This document shows, piece after piece, positions 57,234 to 64,000 of a DNA stretch of 64,000 nt. The position numbers and the translations under genes were made by a program. The stretch comes from Thermotogae bacterium (GTDB lineage Bacteria; Thermotogota; Thermotogae; Petrotogales; Petrotogaceae). The stretch is taken from the NCBI GenBank assembly GCA_024233675.1, contig JACKPH010000003.1:124001-188000 (forward strand), given 5' to 3'. The notes under the pieces were generated by a model, which had not been told where the DNA came from, made no database searches, and was given only the letters and a program-made list of their open reading frames with translations. Position 1 is the stretch's first letter. Every line of letters begins with the position of its first letter.

Positions 57234-59246
57234 TTAATCTATTTTTATAAGGAATTTTTCAAGAATTTCCTTAACAGTAAGTATTTTCCCTTCATTTTCT
57301 ATATTGTTTTCCGAAATATATTCAAAAATTATTCCTGCAATTTTTACATTTTTATCAAAATATTCTGTTTTCTTTTCTGAATATATTTTTTTTATTTTAT
57401 TTTCTATTTCGGAAATATTTTTTGTTTTTCTTTCGGGAGAATAATTTTTTTTACATATAATCAGGAGATTGAGGTTCATTTTACTTCTGTTTTTATCTAT
57501 TAATCCGCTGTTTTTTTCTATATCTACCGGCCATGTTTTTTTCACGCTGAATCCCGATTTTATAATGCTGTTTATTATTATTTCCCATCCTTCTGTATAA
57601 GAATTATTATATGTGAATATAAAATAGGAGTCGTCTTTAAGTACTCTTTTTATTTCACGGAATACTTTTGTTATGTTTTTTTCATAAGTATTACTGTCTT
57701 TTTCAAGATTTCTGTTTTTCCCTATTTCATTCTGTTTTACATTTTTCATTGTTTCTTTCTGATTTATGAATTTTTTTATCCATACATAAAAAAATTCGGT
57801 AAGTTCCGAATAATTTATAGAAGAATAGTAAGGCGGATCTGTAAGAACAAGATCTACTGATTTTTCCGGTATAAAACCCAGATTTCCTGAATTTCCGGTT
57901 TTTAATAATATGTTCTTTTCTTTTCCCAGTTCTTTAAAATTTTCCGCAAAATCAGAAATTATTTTTTCTTTTCCGGTAAATATTTTCAGACTTTTTTTAT
58001 TTTCATATTTTCTTTCATATGTATTTAAATTATACTTTTTTGCCTCAAGCAGGTTTTCATAATAGCCTTTAAGTGTTCCGGCTCCGTAATTCTGCCCGAA
58101 TATGTTGTTTTCTGTATAAGAGTTTACCGGTGCAAAATGATGGTCTCCGAAAAGAGGTTCACTTTTGTTATATGATGTCTGAAAAATACAAAATCTGTTG
58201 TTTGAGTTTATAAGATTTGAAAGGAGTATAAAAAAAAGATTTCTCATATCTTTATTTTCAATTTTTTCTATAGCATTTTTCAGTGAAATTATAGATAAAA
58301 GCTGTCTTTTATTAAACATATCTTTCCATTTTTTATATCCGTTTTTTATTAATCTTTCGGTTTCATCACCGTAAGGTATATCTTCATCTGGAACATAAAT
58401 TTGTGTATTTAATTCACTGTAAAGTTTTTCAGCTTCTTCAAATTTTTTAATATCATATATATCGGCTTTTTTATAACCCCTTTCATTTGTTTCGGGATTA
58501 TAATACTGTATAGCAAATATTTTAAAATTTTCCGGTTTTTTATCTGTTTTCTGAATATTACCACAGTGCGGACATTTTATTTTTCTTCTTTCTATTATTT
58601 TTGTGTCGTATCTGTATATATTTCCGCACGAACAGTTTATTATTTCTTCTTTTATAGAATTTATTTCATAACATTTCGGACATACTGATATATTCTGAAA
58701 ATTTTTTGTTTTTATATTTGTTAAAGTCGCAGTCGGAAAAAGCATTATTTTTTTACCGCATTCATTACATTCTGTTTCTTTTGCCCAGTGTACATATATT
58801 ATTTCACATTCCTGACCGTAAACATTTGTTTTATAAAGATTTTTTATTCTGATATCTGTATTCTGACATAATTTTTCGTAAGCACTTTCAATTTCTTTCT
58901 GTTCAAAATTAATAAGCTGTGCATGATTTATATATAAAGACATGGGGTTGATATCAACCCCTATAAATTTCCCGCCTGTTTTTAGCACATTAACTGCCGT
59001 TGTTCCTCCGCCTAAAAAAGGATCGAGTACTATTTTATTTTTAAGAAGATTTTCATTGTTCTCATAAAAACTTTCTTCTGTTTTTCCTTTTTTATCAAAA
59101 ATTTCCAAAAGTACTGATCTTATAAGTGCATCAGGTTTTCTTGAAAACCATTTGTGTACGGAATAAATCGGTTTTCTCGAAGAACTTTCTTTTTTTGAAA
59201 GTTTTGATACAAATTCAAAAGGATAATTTTTTTCTATTTTATTCAA
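57234..59246 (-). CDS. DUF1156-type orphan DNA adenine methylase with zinc ribbons
   Basis: 670 residues. SAM motif I is in VLDPFLGGGTTAVNVLKTGGKFIGVDINP (about 73-100) and the catalytic DPPY motif in VLTDPPYYSSINYSELTEFFYVW (about 480). Between them CxxC pairs (ETECNECGKK, ISVCPKCYE, NCSCGN, KCPHCGN) form two zinc ribbons. The start KLSKKESSSRKPIYSVHKWFSRKPDA is typical of the family. It starts with TTG (GGAGG 7 nt upstream), the last gene of an ABC-exporter operon, with no restriction enzyme. Target sequence unknown. Confidence 0.82.
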   Translation of the reverse strand: MNKIEKNYPFEFVSKLSKKESSSRKPIYSVHKWFSRKPDALIRSVLLEIFDKKGKTEESFYENNENLLKNKIVLDPFLGGGTTAVNVLKTGGKFIGVDINPMSLYINHAQLINFEQKEIESAYEKLCQNTDIRIKNLYKTNVYGQECEIIYVHWAKETECNECGKKIMLFPTATLTNIKTKNFQNISVCPKCYEINSIKEEIINCSCGNIYRYDTKIIERRKIKCPHCGNIQKTDKKPENFKIFAIQYYNPETNERGYKKADIYDIKKFEEAEKLYSELNTQIYVPDEDIPYGDETERLIKNGYKKWKDMFNKRQLLSIISLKNAIEKIENKDMRNLFFILLSNLINSNNRFCIFQTSYNKSEPLFGDHHFAPVNSYTENNIFGQNYGAGTLKGYYENLLEAKKYNLNTYERKYENKKSLKIFTGKEKIISDFAENFKELGKEKNILLKTGNSGNLGFIPEKSVDLVLTDPPYYSSINYSELTEFFYVWIKKFINQKETMKNVKQNEIGKNRNLEKDSNTYEKNITKVFREIKRVLKDDSYFIFTYNNSYTEGWEIIINSIIKSGFSVKKTWPVDIEKNSGLIDKNRSKMNLNLLIICKKNYSPERKTKNISEIENKIKKIYSEKKTEYFDKNVKIAGIIFEYISENNIENEGKILTVKEILEKFLIKID

Positions 59247-59261
59247 AAAATACCTCCGGAA

Positions 59262-60332
59262 TTAATTTTCTTTTGCTACAAATTTTTTCGAGGCATAAAC
59301 TAAAAATATTATTCCTACAATTATAAATGTAAAGTTAAGTCCGTAAAAAACTGATAATTTCATTTCTTCTATACCGGCACAGTATCTTATCATATCACCT
59401 ATATATTTTATAGGAAGTATATAAGCTATCCACTGTAAAAAATTCGGCAAAAATGATATAGGAAAATATATTCCCGCAAAAAAAGTCATAGCTGTAGAAA
59501 AAAGTGATGCCGCATTTGAAGCTGATTCTGTCTGTTTGAAAAGCAGAAGAAATAGTATTCCTACTGCCATCATTCCGAGTGTTGCCGATACAGAAACAAA
59601 AAGCATAAGAAACCAGTTAAAGTCATAATTAAGATTGTACATTATTTTTCCGAGAAATATTATTATTATTACCGAAAAAAGATTCAGTATTATTTTGTTT
59701 ACCGAAGCACTGAGAACAAATTCCCATGGTTTTACCGGGGCAACCATAAATCTTTTTATTACACCGAGTTTTCTGTAATTTCCAAAAACCCTTATTACCG
59801 AAAACATACCGCCTGTTAATATTGAAAAAGCTATTACACCTGTAAGAACATAATCCAGATTATTTCCCTGAATTCTTCCGGATGTTACTTTTTTCTGCTC
59901 TGTTTCAAAATAATTTTCTTTTAATCCTGTTATCCATTTTTTGAGATAATTCTGAGCACTTATTACTGCCCACTGTGATTTGTTGACATTTTCATTATTT
60001 TTTGACTGTATGAGTTTTATGTTTTCTTTGTCAGAAACATCTATTCCTATTATAATTTTACCTGATTCAACATCATTTTCCATTTCTTTGTAATCACTGT
60101 AAAAAATGACATTATCCGGTGCAAAATATTCTTTTATACTTTCATCAGATGTTCCGTATACGGCAAATGTATAATTTTCAATTGTTTCATCATCTGCCAT
60201 AGATCCGAAAACAAATCCGAATATGACAAGAAAAAGAACAGGAAAAAGAAGTGTAAAAAATACTTCGGCTTTATTTTTAAATGTATCTTTAAAAAATACC
60301 ACAATAAGATTTAGAAATCTTTTATTTTTCAT
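59262..60332 (-). CDS. ABC-2-type exporter permease (2)
   Basis: 356-residue integral membrane subunit. One N-terminal segment, a large extracytoplasmic loop (about 45-170), then five segments with the ABC-2 pattern (LTGVIAFSILTGGMFSVIR, GNYRKLGVIKRFMVAPVKPWEF). It overlaps the other permease by 11 bp and forms a heterodimer with it, powered by the upstream ATPase. Related to drug or lipid exporters; substrate unknown. Confidence 0.87.
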   Translation of the reverse strand: MKNKRFLNLIVVFFKDTFKNKAEVFFTLLFPVLFLVIFGFVFGSMADDETIENYTFAVYGTSDESIKEYFAPDNVIFYSDYKEMENDVESGKIIIGIDVSDKENIKLIQSKNNENVNKSQWAVISAQNYLKKWITGLKENYFETEQKKVTSGRIQGNNLDYVLTGVIAFSILTGGMFSVIRVFGNYRKLGVIKRFMVAPVKPWEFVLSASVNKIILNLFSVIIIIFLGKIMYNLNYDFNWFLMLFVSVSATLGMMAVGILFLLLFKQTESASNAASLFSTAMTFFAGIYFPISFLPNFLQWIAYILPIKYIGDMIRYCAGIEEMKLSVFYGLNFTFIIVGIIFLVYASKKFVAKEN

Positions 60333-61479
60333 AATGCATCACCCTTTTAAAACTGAATGAAAATACAGTAAGCGAAACTACAAGCCATATTGCGGGGACT
60401 ATAAGATTCTGTAATCCCACAGAGTTACCGTTTATTATATTTCTCATTCCGTCTACCATATATGTAACAGGATTAAAATAAACATACCATCTTATTATCC
60501 AGGGCGTTGCTTTTGTATCAAAATAAAATCCGCTCAAAAAAATAGTCATCTGATATGCTATCTGTCCGAAAACAGCCGCTGTATTTATTTTTTTGAAAAA
60601 AGAGGCTATAAGCAGTCCGAATGATACACATACTATTATGCTGTAAAAAAGGAAAGAGAGAAATTTAAATGAATATACAACCGGTTCAATTTTAAGTAAA
60701 TATCCCTCAAAATAAAGAACTATAATTGAGAGTACAACCACCAGAAGATTTGAGAGCATAAACCCCATGAAAAAATCACTACCTCTGAGCGGTGTTACAG
60801 AAAATCTTTTTATTATACCTTTTTCAATGTTTTCAGCCATCCCTATAGGTATATTAAAAAATGATATTGTCAGTATACCCATAAGAAGAATAGAAGGAAA
60901 CAGATAATCCCTGTATCTGAATTCTTTTTCCTGCGTACCTATATATTCTAAACGGAAGTTTTCTTTTAGTTCTCCTTTGTTTTTTATTGCTATATTTATT
61001 TCATCAGTTATAGATTTAAATATTTTATAAGCATACTGCGAATCAGTTGTGTAATTCGTATATATTTGCAGATTGTCAATATTTACATTTAATTTATCAC
61101 TTATAAATTTAAGATTCAGTCTGTCAAAATTTTTAAGATTCAGTTTGTCAAAATTTTCCGGAAAAACTATAAATATATCTATATCTTTTTTCTTTACATC
61201 TTCTATACCTTTTTCCTTATCAGTGTATTCAGAAAAATGAAAAGGTATACCTTCAGCGTTAAAAACACTTTCAAAAGTCATTTTATTAATTCCCGTAAGA
61301 GGTTTTTCATAATATATTCCTGCTTTCAGGTTAAAATCATTTTCCTGATTAAACGCATTTTCAAAAATACTTACAAAAAATATAAAAAATAATGAAGGAA
61401 ATACTATTGCCCAAAAAACAGTTTCGAACTGTCTGAAACTATCTTTTGTATATGCTGTAAAAAGCTCTTTTATTTTCAT
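60322..61479 (-). CDS. ABC-2-type exporter permease (1)
   Basis: 385 residues, same layout as the following permease: N-terminal segment, large external domain (about 40-190), then five segments with FNIPIGMAENIEKGIIKRFSVTPLRGSDFFMGFM. The two are paralogous. It lies 9 bp after the ATPase gene. Confidence 0.87.
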   Translation of the reverse strand: MKIKELFTAYTKDSFRQFETVFWAIVFPSLFFIFFVSIFENAFNQENDFNLKAGIYYEKPLTGINKMTFESVFNAEGIPFHFSEYTDKEKGIEDVKKKDIDIFIVFPENFDKLNLKNFDRLNLKFISDKLNVNIDNLQIYTNYTTDSQYAYKIFKSITDEINIAIKNKGELKENFRLEYIGTQEKEFRYRDYLFPSILLMGILTISFFNIPIGMAENIEKGIIKRFSVTPLRGSDFFMGFMLSNLLVVVLSIIVLYFEGYLLKIEPVVYSFKFLSFLFYSIIVCVSFGLLIASFFKKINTAAVFGQIAYQMTIFLSGFYFDTKATPWIIRWYVYFNPVTYMVDGMRNIINGNSVGLQNLIVPAIWLVVSLTVFSFSFKRVMHYEK

Positions 61480-61488
61480 TTAAACACC

Positions 61489-62391
61489 TCAGTCTCTTAA
61501 TTTTCTTCCTGTAAGATGAAGGAACACATCTTCCAGATTAGGGTTTCTTATGCTGAGATTTTCTATGGTTAAATCATTTTTTCTTGCTTTTTCGTATATT
61601 TCCACAAGTGTTTTTTCAATATCAGAAGTTTCTGTTTTAAAAATTCCGTCTTCATTTTTCTGATATTCCGAAAAAATTTCCGATTTATGGTTAACAGAAA
61701 AATTTATCACACTTTTCATATTGATTGTTTTTACAAGTTCGTTTACTTTTCCTTCCGCTATTATTTTTCCGTGATCAACTATATATATTTTATCAGAAAG
61801 ATATTCGGCTTCTTCCATATAATGTGTTGTGAGAACAACTGTTTTTCCGTCTTTTTTAAGTTCTTCTATTGCTGTCCAGAGATTTCTCCTTGCCTGAGGA
61901 TCAAGTCCTGTTGTAGGTTCATCAAGGAAAACTATTTCCGGATCATTTATTACAGCACATGCAAGAGCTACCCTCTGCTGCTCTCCTCCGGAAAGATTTT
62001 TTATTTTAGATTTCTTTTTTTCCTCAAGATTAAATTTTATTATTATTTTATCAACATCAAGAGATTTTTTATAAAGTCCGGCAAATGTTTTTATTGTTTC
62101 ATATACGGTAAGGTTTGATAAAAATGTTGAACTCTGAAGCTGTACTCCTATTTTTTCTTTTATTTTTTCATCGACTTCTTTTATTTTTTCTCCGAAATAA
62201 TATATTTCCCCGCTGTCTGCTTTTCTAAGTCCTTCAAGTGTTTCGACTGTTGTTGTTTTTCCTGCTCCGTTTGGTCCGAGTATAGCTGTTACTTTTCCTT
62301 TTTCTATTGAAAGAGAAATCCCGTCAACAGCTTTTGTATCTTTGTAATATTTTTTCAGATTATGTACCTCTATACTGTTCGTATAATCCAT
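61489..62391 (-). CDS. ABC transporter ATP-binding protein (ABC-2 exporter, DrrA-like)
   Basis: 300-residue ATPase of the exporter. Walker A LGPNGAGKTTTVETLEG, Q-loop QLQSSTFL, signature NLSGGEQQRVALACAVINDP, Walker B EIVFLDEPTTGLDPQARR and His switch TTHYMEEAEYLSD are intact, followed by the DrrA-type C-terminal extension (LEDVFLHLTGR). GTG of the longest frame lies in the SD AGAGGTG, so ATG 62389-62391 is used. Promoter immediately upstream. Confidence 0.93.
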   Translation of the reverse strand: MDYTNSIEVHNLKKYYKDTKAVDGISLSIEKGKVTAILGPNGAGKTTTVETLEGLRKADSGEIYYFGEKIKEVDEKIKEKIGVQLQSSTFLSNLTVYETIKTFAGLYKKSLDVDKIIIKFNLEEKKKSKIKNLSGGEQQRVALACAVINDPEIVFLDEPTTGLDPQARRNLWTAIEELKKDGKTVVLTTHYMEEAEYLSDKIYIVDHGKIIAEGKVNELVKTINMKSVINFSVNHKSEIFSEYQKNEDGIFKTETSDIEKTLVEIYEKARKNDLTIENLSIRNPNLEDVFLHLTGRKLRD

Positions 62392-62422
62392 AAAAATCAC
62401 CTCTGATAAAAGTTATATAAAA

Positions 62423-62452
62423 ATTATAACACTTATTCTTAAATTTTGTTAA
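62423..62452 (-). promoter_or_regulatory. Promoter for the ABC exporter-methylase operon
   Basis: Minus strand TTAACA (62447-62452), 18-bp spacer, TATAAT (62423-62428). Start near 62416, about 13 nt before the SD. Confidence 0.7.
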
Positions 62453-62505
62453 AATTAATACAAAGTGTCATTTTTGTATACTATTACGTCAGAATAAATA
62501 AAAAA

Positions 62506-62532
62506 AACCGGTTAATTATTATTAACCGGCTT
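62506..62532 (-). terminator. Terminator after mtnA
   Basis: Stem around ACCGGTTAAT/ATTAACCGG with loop TATT and, on the minus strand, a long T run (A run 62499-62506). Close to the mtnA stop. Confidence 0.85.
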
Positions 62533-62537
62533 TTTCT

Positions 62538-63590
62538 TTATTTTTCAAACAATTTTCTTAAATTTTCTTTGTAAGGAGGTCTTATAACTCCTTTTTCTGT
62601 TATTATACCTGCTATTAATTCATTCGGAGTCACGTCAAAAGCAGGATTAAAAACTTTTATACTATCGGGAATCATTTTACTTTTATGACAGTATCTTACT
62701 TCTTTATGATCTCTTTCTTCTATAGGAATTCCGCTTCCGTCATTTGTTTTAAGATCTATTGTAGAAAGAGGTGCTGCAATGTAAAATGGTATATTGTGTT
62801 CTTTTGCAAGAACAGCAACTGTATATGTTCCTATTTTATTAGCGGTATCACCGTTTGCGGCTATTCTGTCCGCACCGACAATTACTGCGTTTATTTTTCC
62901 TTTTTTCATAACCCATCCTGCCATATTATCAGAAATAAGTGTAGTATCTATTCCGTCCTGAACAAGTTCCCATACGGTAAGTCTTGCTCCCTGAAGATAC
63001 GGTCTTGTTTCATCGGCATATACTTTTATATTTTTACCTGATTCGACTGCAGCTCTTATTACACCTAAGGCTGTTCCGTAATCAACAGTGGCAAGAGCAC
63101 CTGCATTACAGTGTGTAAGAACTGTATCTCCGTCTTTTAATAGTTCAGCACCGAATTTTCCCATTGTTTTATTAATTTCTATATCTTCAAAAGCTATTTT
63201 TAAAGCTTCTTCCTCAAGAATATCCGTTAAGTCCGAAAGATTATTTTTTTCTATATTTTCTTTCATAACTTTTTCCATTCTTTCAAGTGCCCAGAAAAGA
63301 TTTACTGCTGTAGGTCTTGTTGCTGCAAGTTCTTCTTTTGCTTCTGACATTTTTTCCGTATATACTTTTTTATCAAGTGTTTTATATTCAAAAGATGCAA
63401 GAACGTAACCGAATCCTGCTGTAGCTCCTATTGCCGGAGCTCCTCTTACTATCATATCTTTTATTGATACTGCTGCATCCCTGTAATTTTTACAGTCAAA
63501 ATATATTTCTTCAAGAGGTATATATCTCTGATCTATAAGAGTTAATGTTTCACCGTCCCATGACATGGATTTTCCTTTTAGTTTTATCAT
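62538..63590 (-). CDS. mtnA: Methylthioribose-1-phosphate isomerase
   Basis: Methionine-salvage aldose-ketose isomerase of the eIF2B-like fold, 350 residues. MSWDGETLTLIDQRYIPLE, MIVRGAPAIGATAGFGYVLA, the catalytic Cys in LTHCNAGALATVDYGTALGVI and Asp in VIVGADRIAANGDTANKIGTYTVA are present. Family members can instead be ribose-1,5-bisphosphate isomerases, but the CNAGAL context favours MtnA. Single-gene unit with TATAAT at 63625-63630. Confidence 0.95.
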   Translation of the reverse strand: MIKLKGKSMSWDGETLTLIDQRYIPLEEIYFDCKNYRDAAVSIKDMIVRGAPAIGATAGFGYVLASFEYKTLDKKVYTEKMSEAKEELAATRPTAVNLFWALERMEKVMKENIEKNNLSDLTDILEEEALKIAFEDIEINKTMGKFGAELLKDGDTVLTHCNAGALATVDYGTALGVIRAAVESGKNIKVYADETRPYLQGARLTVWELVQDGIDTTLISDNMAGWVMKKGKINAVIVGADRIAANGDTANKIGTYTVAVLAKEHNIPFYIAAPLSTIDLKTNDGSGIPIEERDHKEVRYCHKSKMIPDSIKVFNPAFDVTPNELIAGIITEKGVIRPPYKENLRKLFEK

Positions 63591-63624
63591 AATTTCACCT
63601 TCTTATTTAATTTCAGACATAAAT

Positions 63625-63630
63625 ATTATA
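63625..63630 (-). promoter_or_regulatory. -10 element of the mtnA promoter
   Basis: Consensus TATAAT on the minus strand; the -35 region falls in the T run of the rpoC terminator and is poor. Confidence 0.45.
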
Positions 63631-63645
63631 ACAAAGTTTTACGGT

Positions 63646-63677
63646 AAAAAAAAGAGCAGCCCTGAAGCTGCTCTTTT
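63646..63677 (-). terminator. Terminator after rpoC
   Basis: Perfect 11-bp stem AAAAGAGCAGC (63650-63660) with GCTGCTCTTTT (63667-63677), loop CCTGAA, T run on the minus strand. Confidence 0.9.
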
Positions 63678-63680
63678 GGA

Positions 63681-64000
63681 TTATATTATTTTTTTCTCCT
63701 GAATTCTTTCTTCTATTATTTCCCTGTCCTGTACTGTTGATTCAAAACCGAGTTCAGAATATATCTTAAGACCTGTACCTGCAGGTATTGGCTGACCTAC
63801 AATTACATTTTCTTTAAGACCTTTAAGATAATCATCTTTTCCTTCTATAGAAGCTTCAGTGAGTATCTGTACTGTCTGCTGGAAAGACGCTGCTGACAGC
63901 CATCCTTCTTTTTCAAGAGATGCTTTGGTTATTCTGAGAAGTTTTCTTGAATATTTTATTGTATTTTTAGGATTTATAAGATATGTTTTCTTAGATCCTA
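63681..64000 (-). CDS. rpoC: RNA polymerase beta' subunit, C-terminal fragment
   Basis: My translation of the minus strand ends with the typical beta' C-terminus: GWLSAASFQQTVQILTEASI, KDDYLKGLKENVIVGQPIPAGTG and a short acidic-basic tail, stop TAA at 63681-63683. About 106 residues are in the window; the 5' part lies beyond 64000. Followed by a strong terminator. Confidence 0.96.
   Translation of the reverse strand, partial: GSKKTYLINPKNTIKYSRKLLRITKASLEKEGWLSAASFQQTVQILTEASIEGKDDYLKGLKENVIVGQPIPAGTGLKIYSELGFESTVQDREIIEERIQEKKII

Overview
The window is an AT-rich bacterial chromosome segment (roughly 30% GC by eye), densely packed, with short gaps and many hairpin terminators. The best placement is Thermotogota, probably a low-GC Petrotogaceae-like genus (Oceanotoga/Geotoga/Marinitoga type). 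The block rplU-prp-rpmA-ribU-rplM-rpsI followed by dnaG-rpoD matches the order I recall from Thermotoga maritima, where the riboflavin transporter TM1455 sits between L27 and L13. A compact DnaE, a stand-alone CheR, a SpoIIE phosphatase and a 2-oxoacid:ferredoxin oxidoreductase with ptb/buk genes also fit. Genus is inference. No tRNA, rRNA, CRISPR array, phage or IS element was seen.

Layout. 1-7.3 kb (minus): partial UvrD-type helicase, rpoD and dnaG, then the ribosomal block with a candidate L21 leader. 7.4-10.8 kb (minus): two cNMP-binding-fold proteins and a class A PBP. 10.8-19.4 kb (plus): radical-SAM-linked protein, receiver, SpoIIE phosphatase, yebC, a secreted protein, cheR, lspA, rluD-like gene, short dnaE. 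19.4-29.4 kb (accessory): MATE pump, two AraC-type regulators, ArsR repressor with an attenuated leader, beta-lactamase-fold hydrolase, an AbiL/RloAB-type defence pair, EamA transporter, tag, CPBP protease. 29.5-37.1 kb (minus): amino-acid fermentation block of aminotransferase, buk, ptb, buk, P-loop ATPase and four-subunit oxidoreductase. Together these can turn a transaminated amino acid into acyl-CoA, acyl phosphate and free acid with ATP gain. 37.4-46.1 kb: glyA, a secreted SUMF1-fold protein, GNAT, AlbA_2 regulator, TetR with a GPH sugar symporter, TauE exporter, GH1 beta-glucosidase.

46.1-50.3 kb (plus): a membrane alpha/beta hydrolase and glpK. Each is preceded by the same 23-nt element fused to a terminator whose stem differs in sequence but keeps its pairing. 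I read these as a glycerol-type antitermination regulon.

50.3-64 kb (minus): outer-membrane-like protein, unknown protein, serS, a tocopherol-cyclase-fold protein, a pseudogene, GNAT, a degenerate GGDEF protein, an orphan DNA methylase in an ABC-2 exporter operon, mtnA, and the 3' end of rpoC.

The strongest unusual system is upstream of serS. A consensus promoter drives a leader of about 300 nt made of two tandem copies (136-bp period). Each copy has a short reading frame with a cluster of serine codons, a competing hairpin and an intrinsic terminator. The only two differences between the copies in the segment linking the proposed antiterminator arms compensate each other (U-A to C-G). This looks like tandem serine-codon, ribosome-mediated attenuation of seryl-tRNA synthetase. 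Two genes (rloB and the outer-membrane-like protein) have homopolymer frameshifts, which may be slippage, phase variation or sequencing errors.
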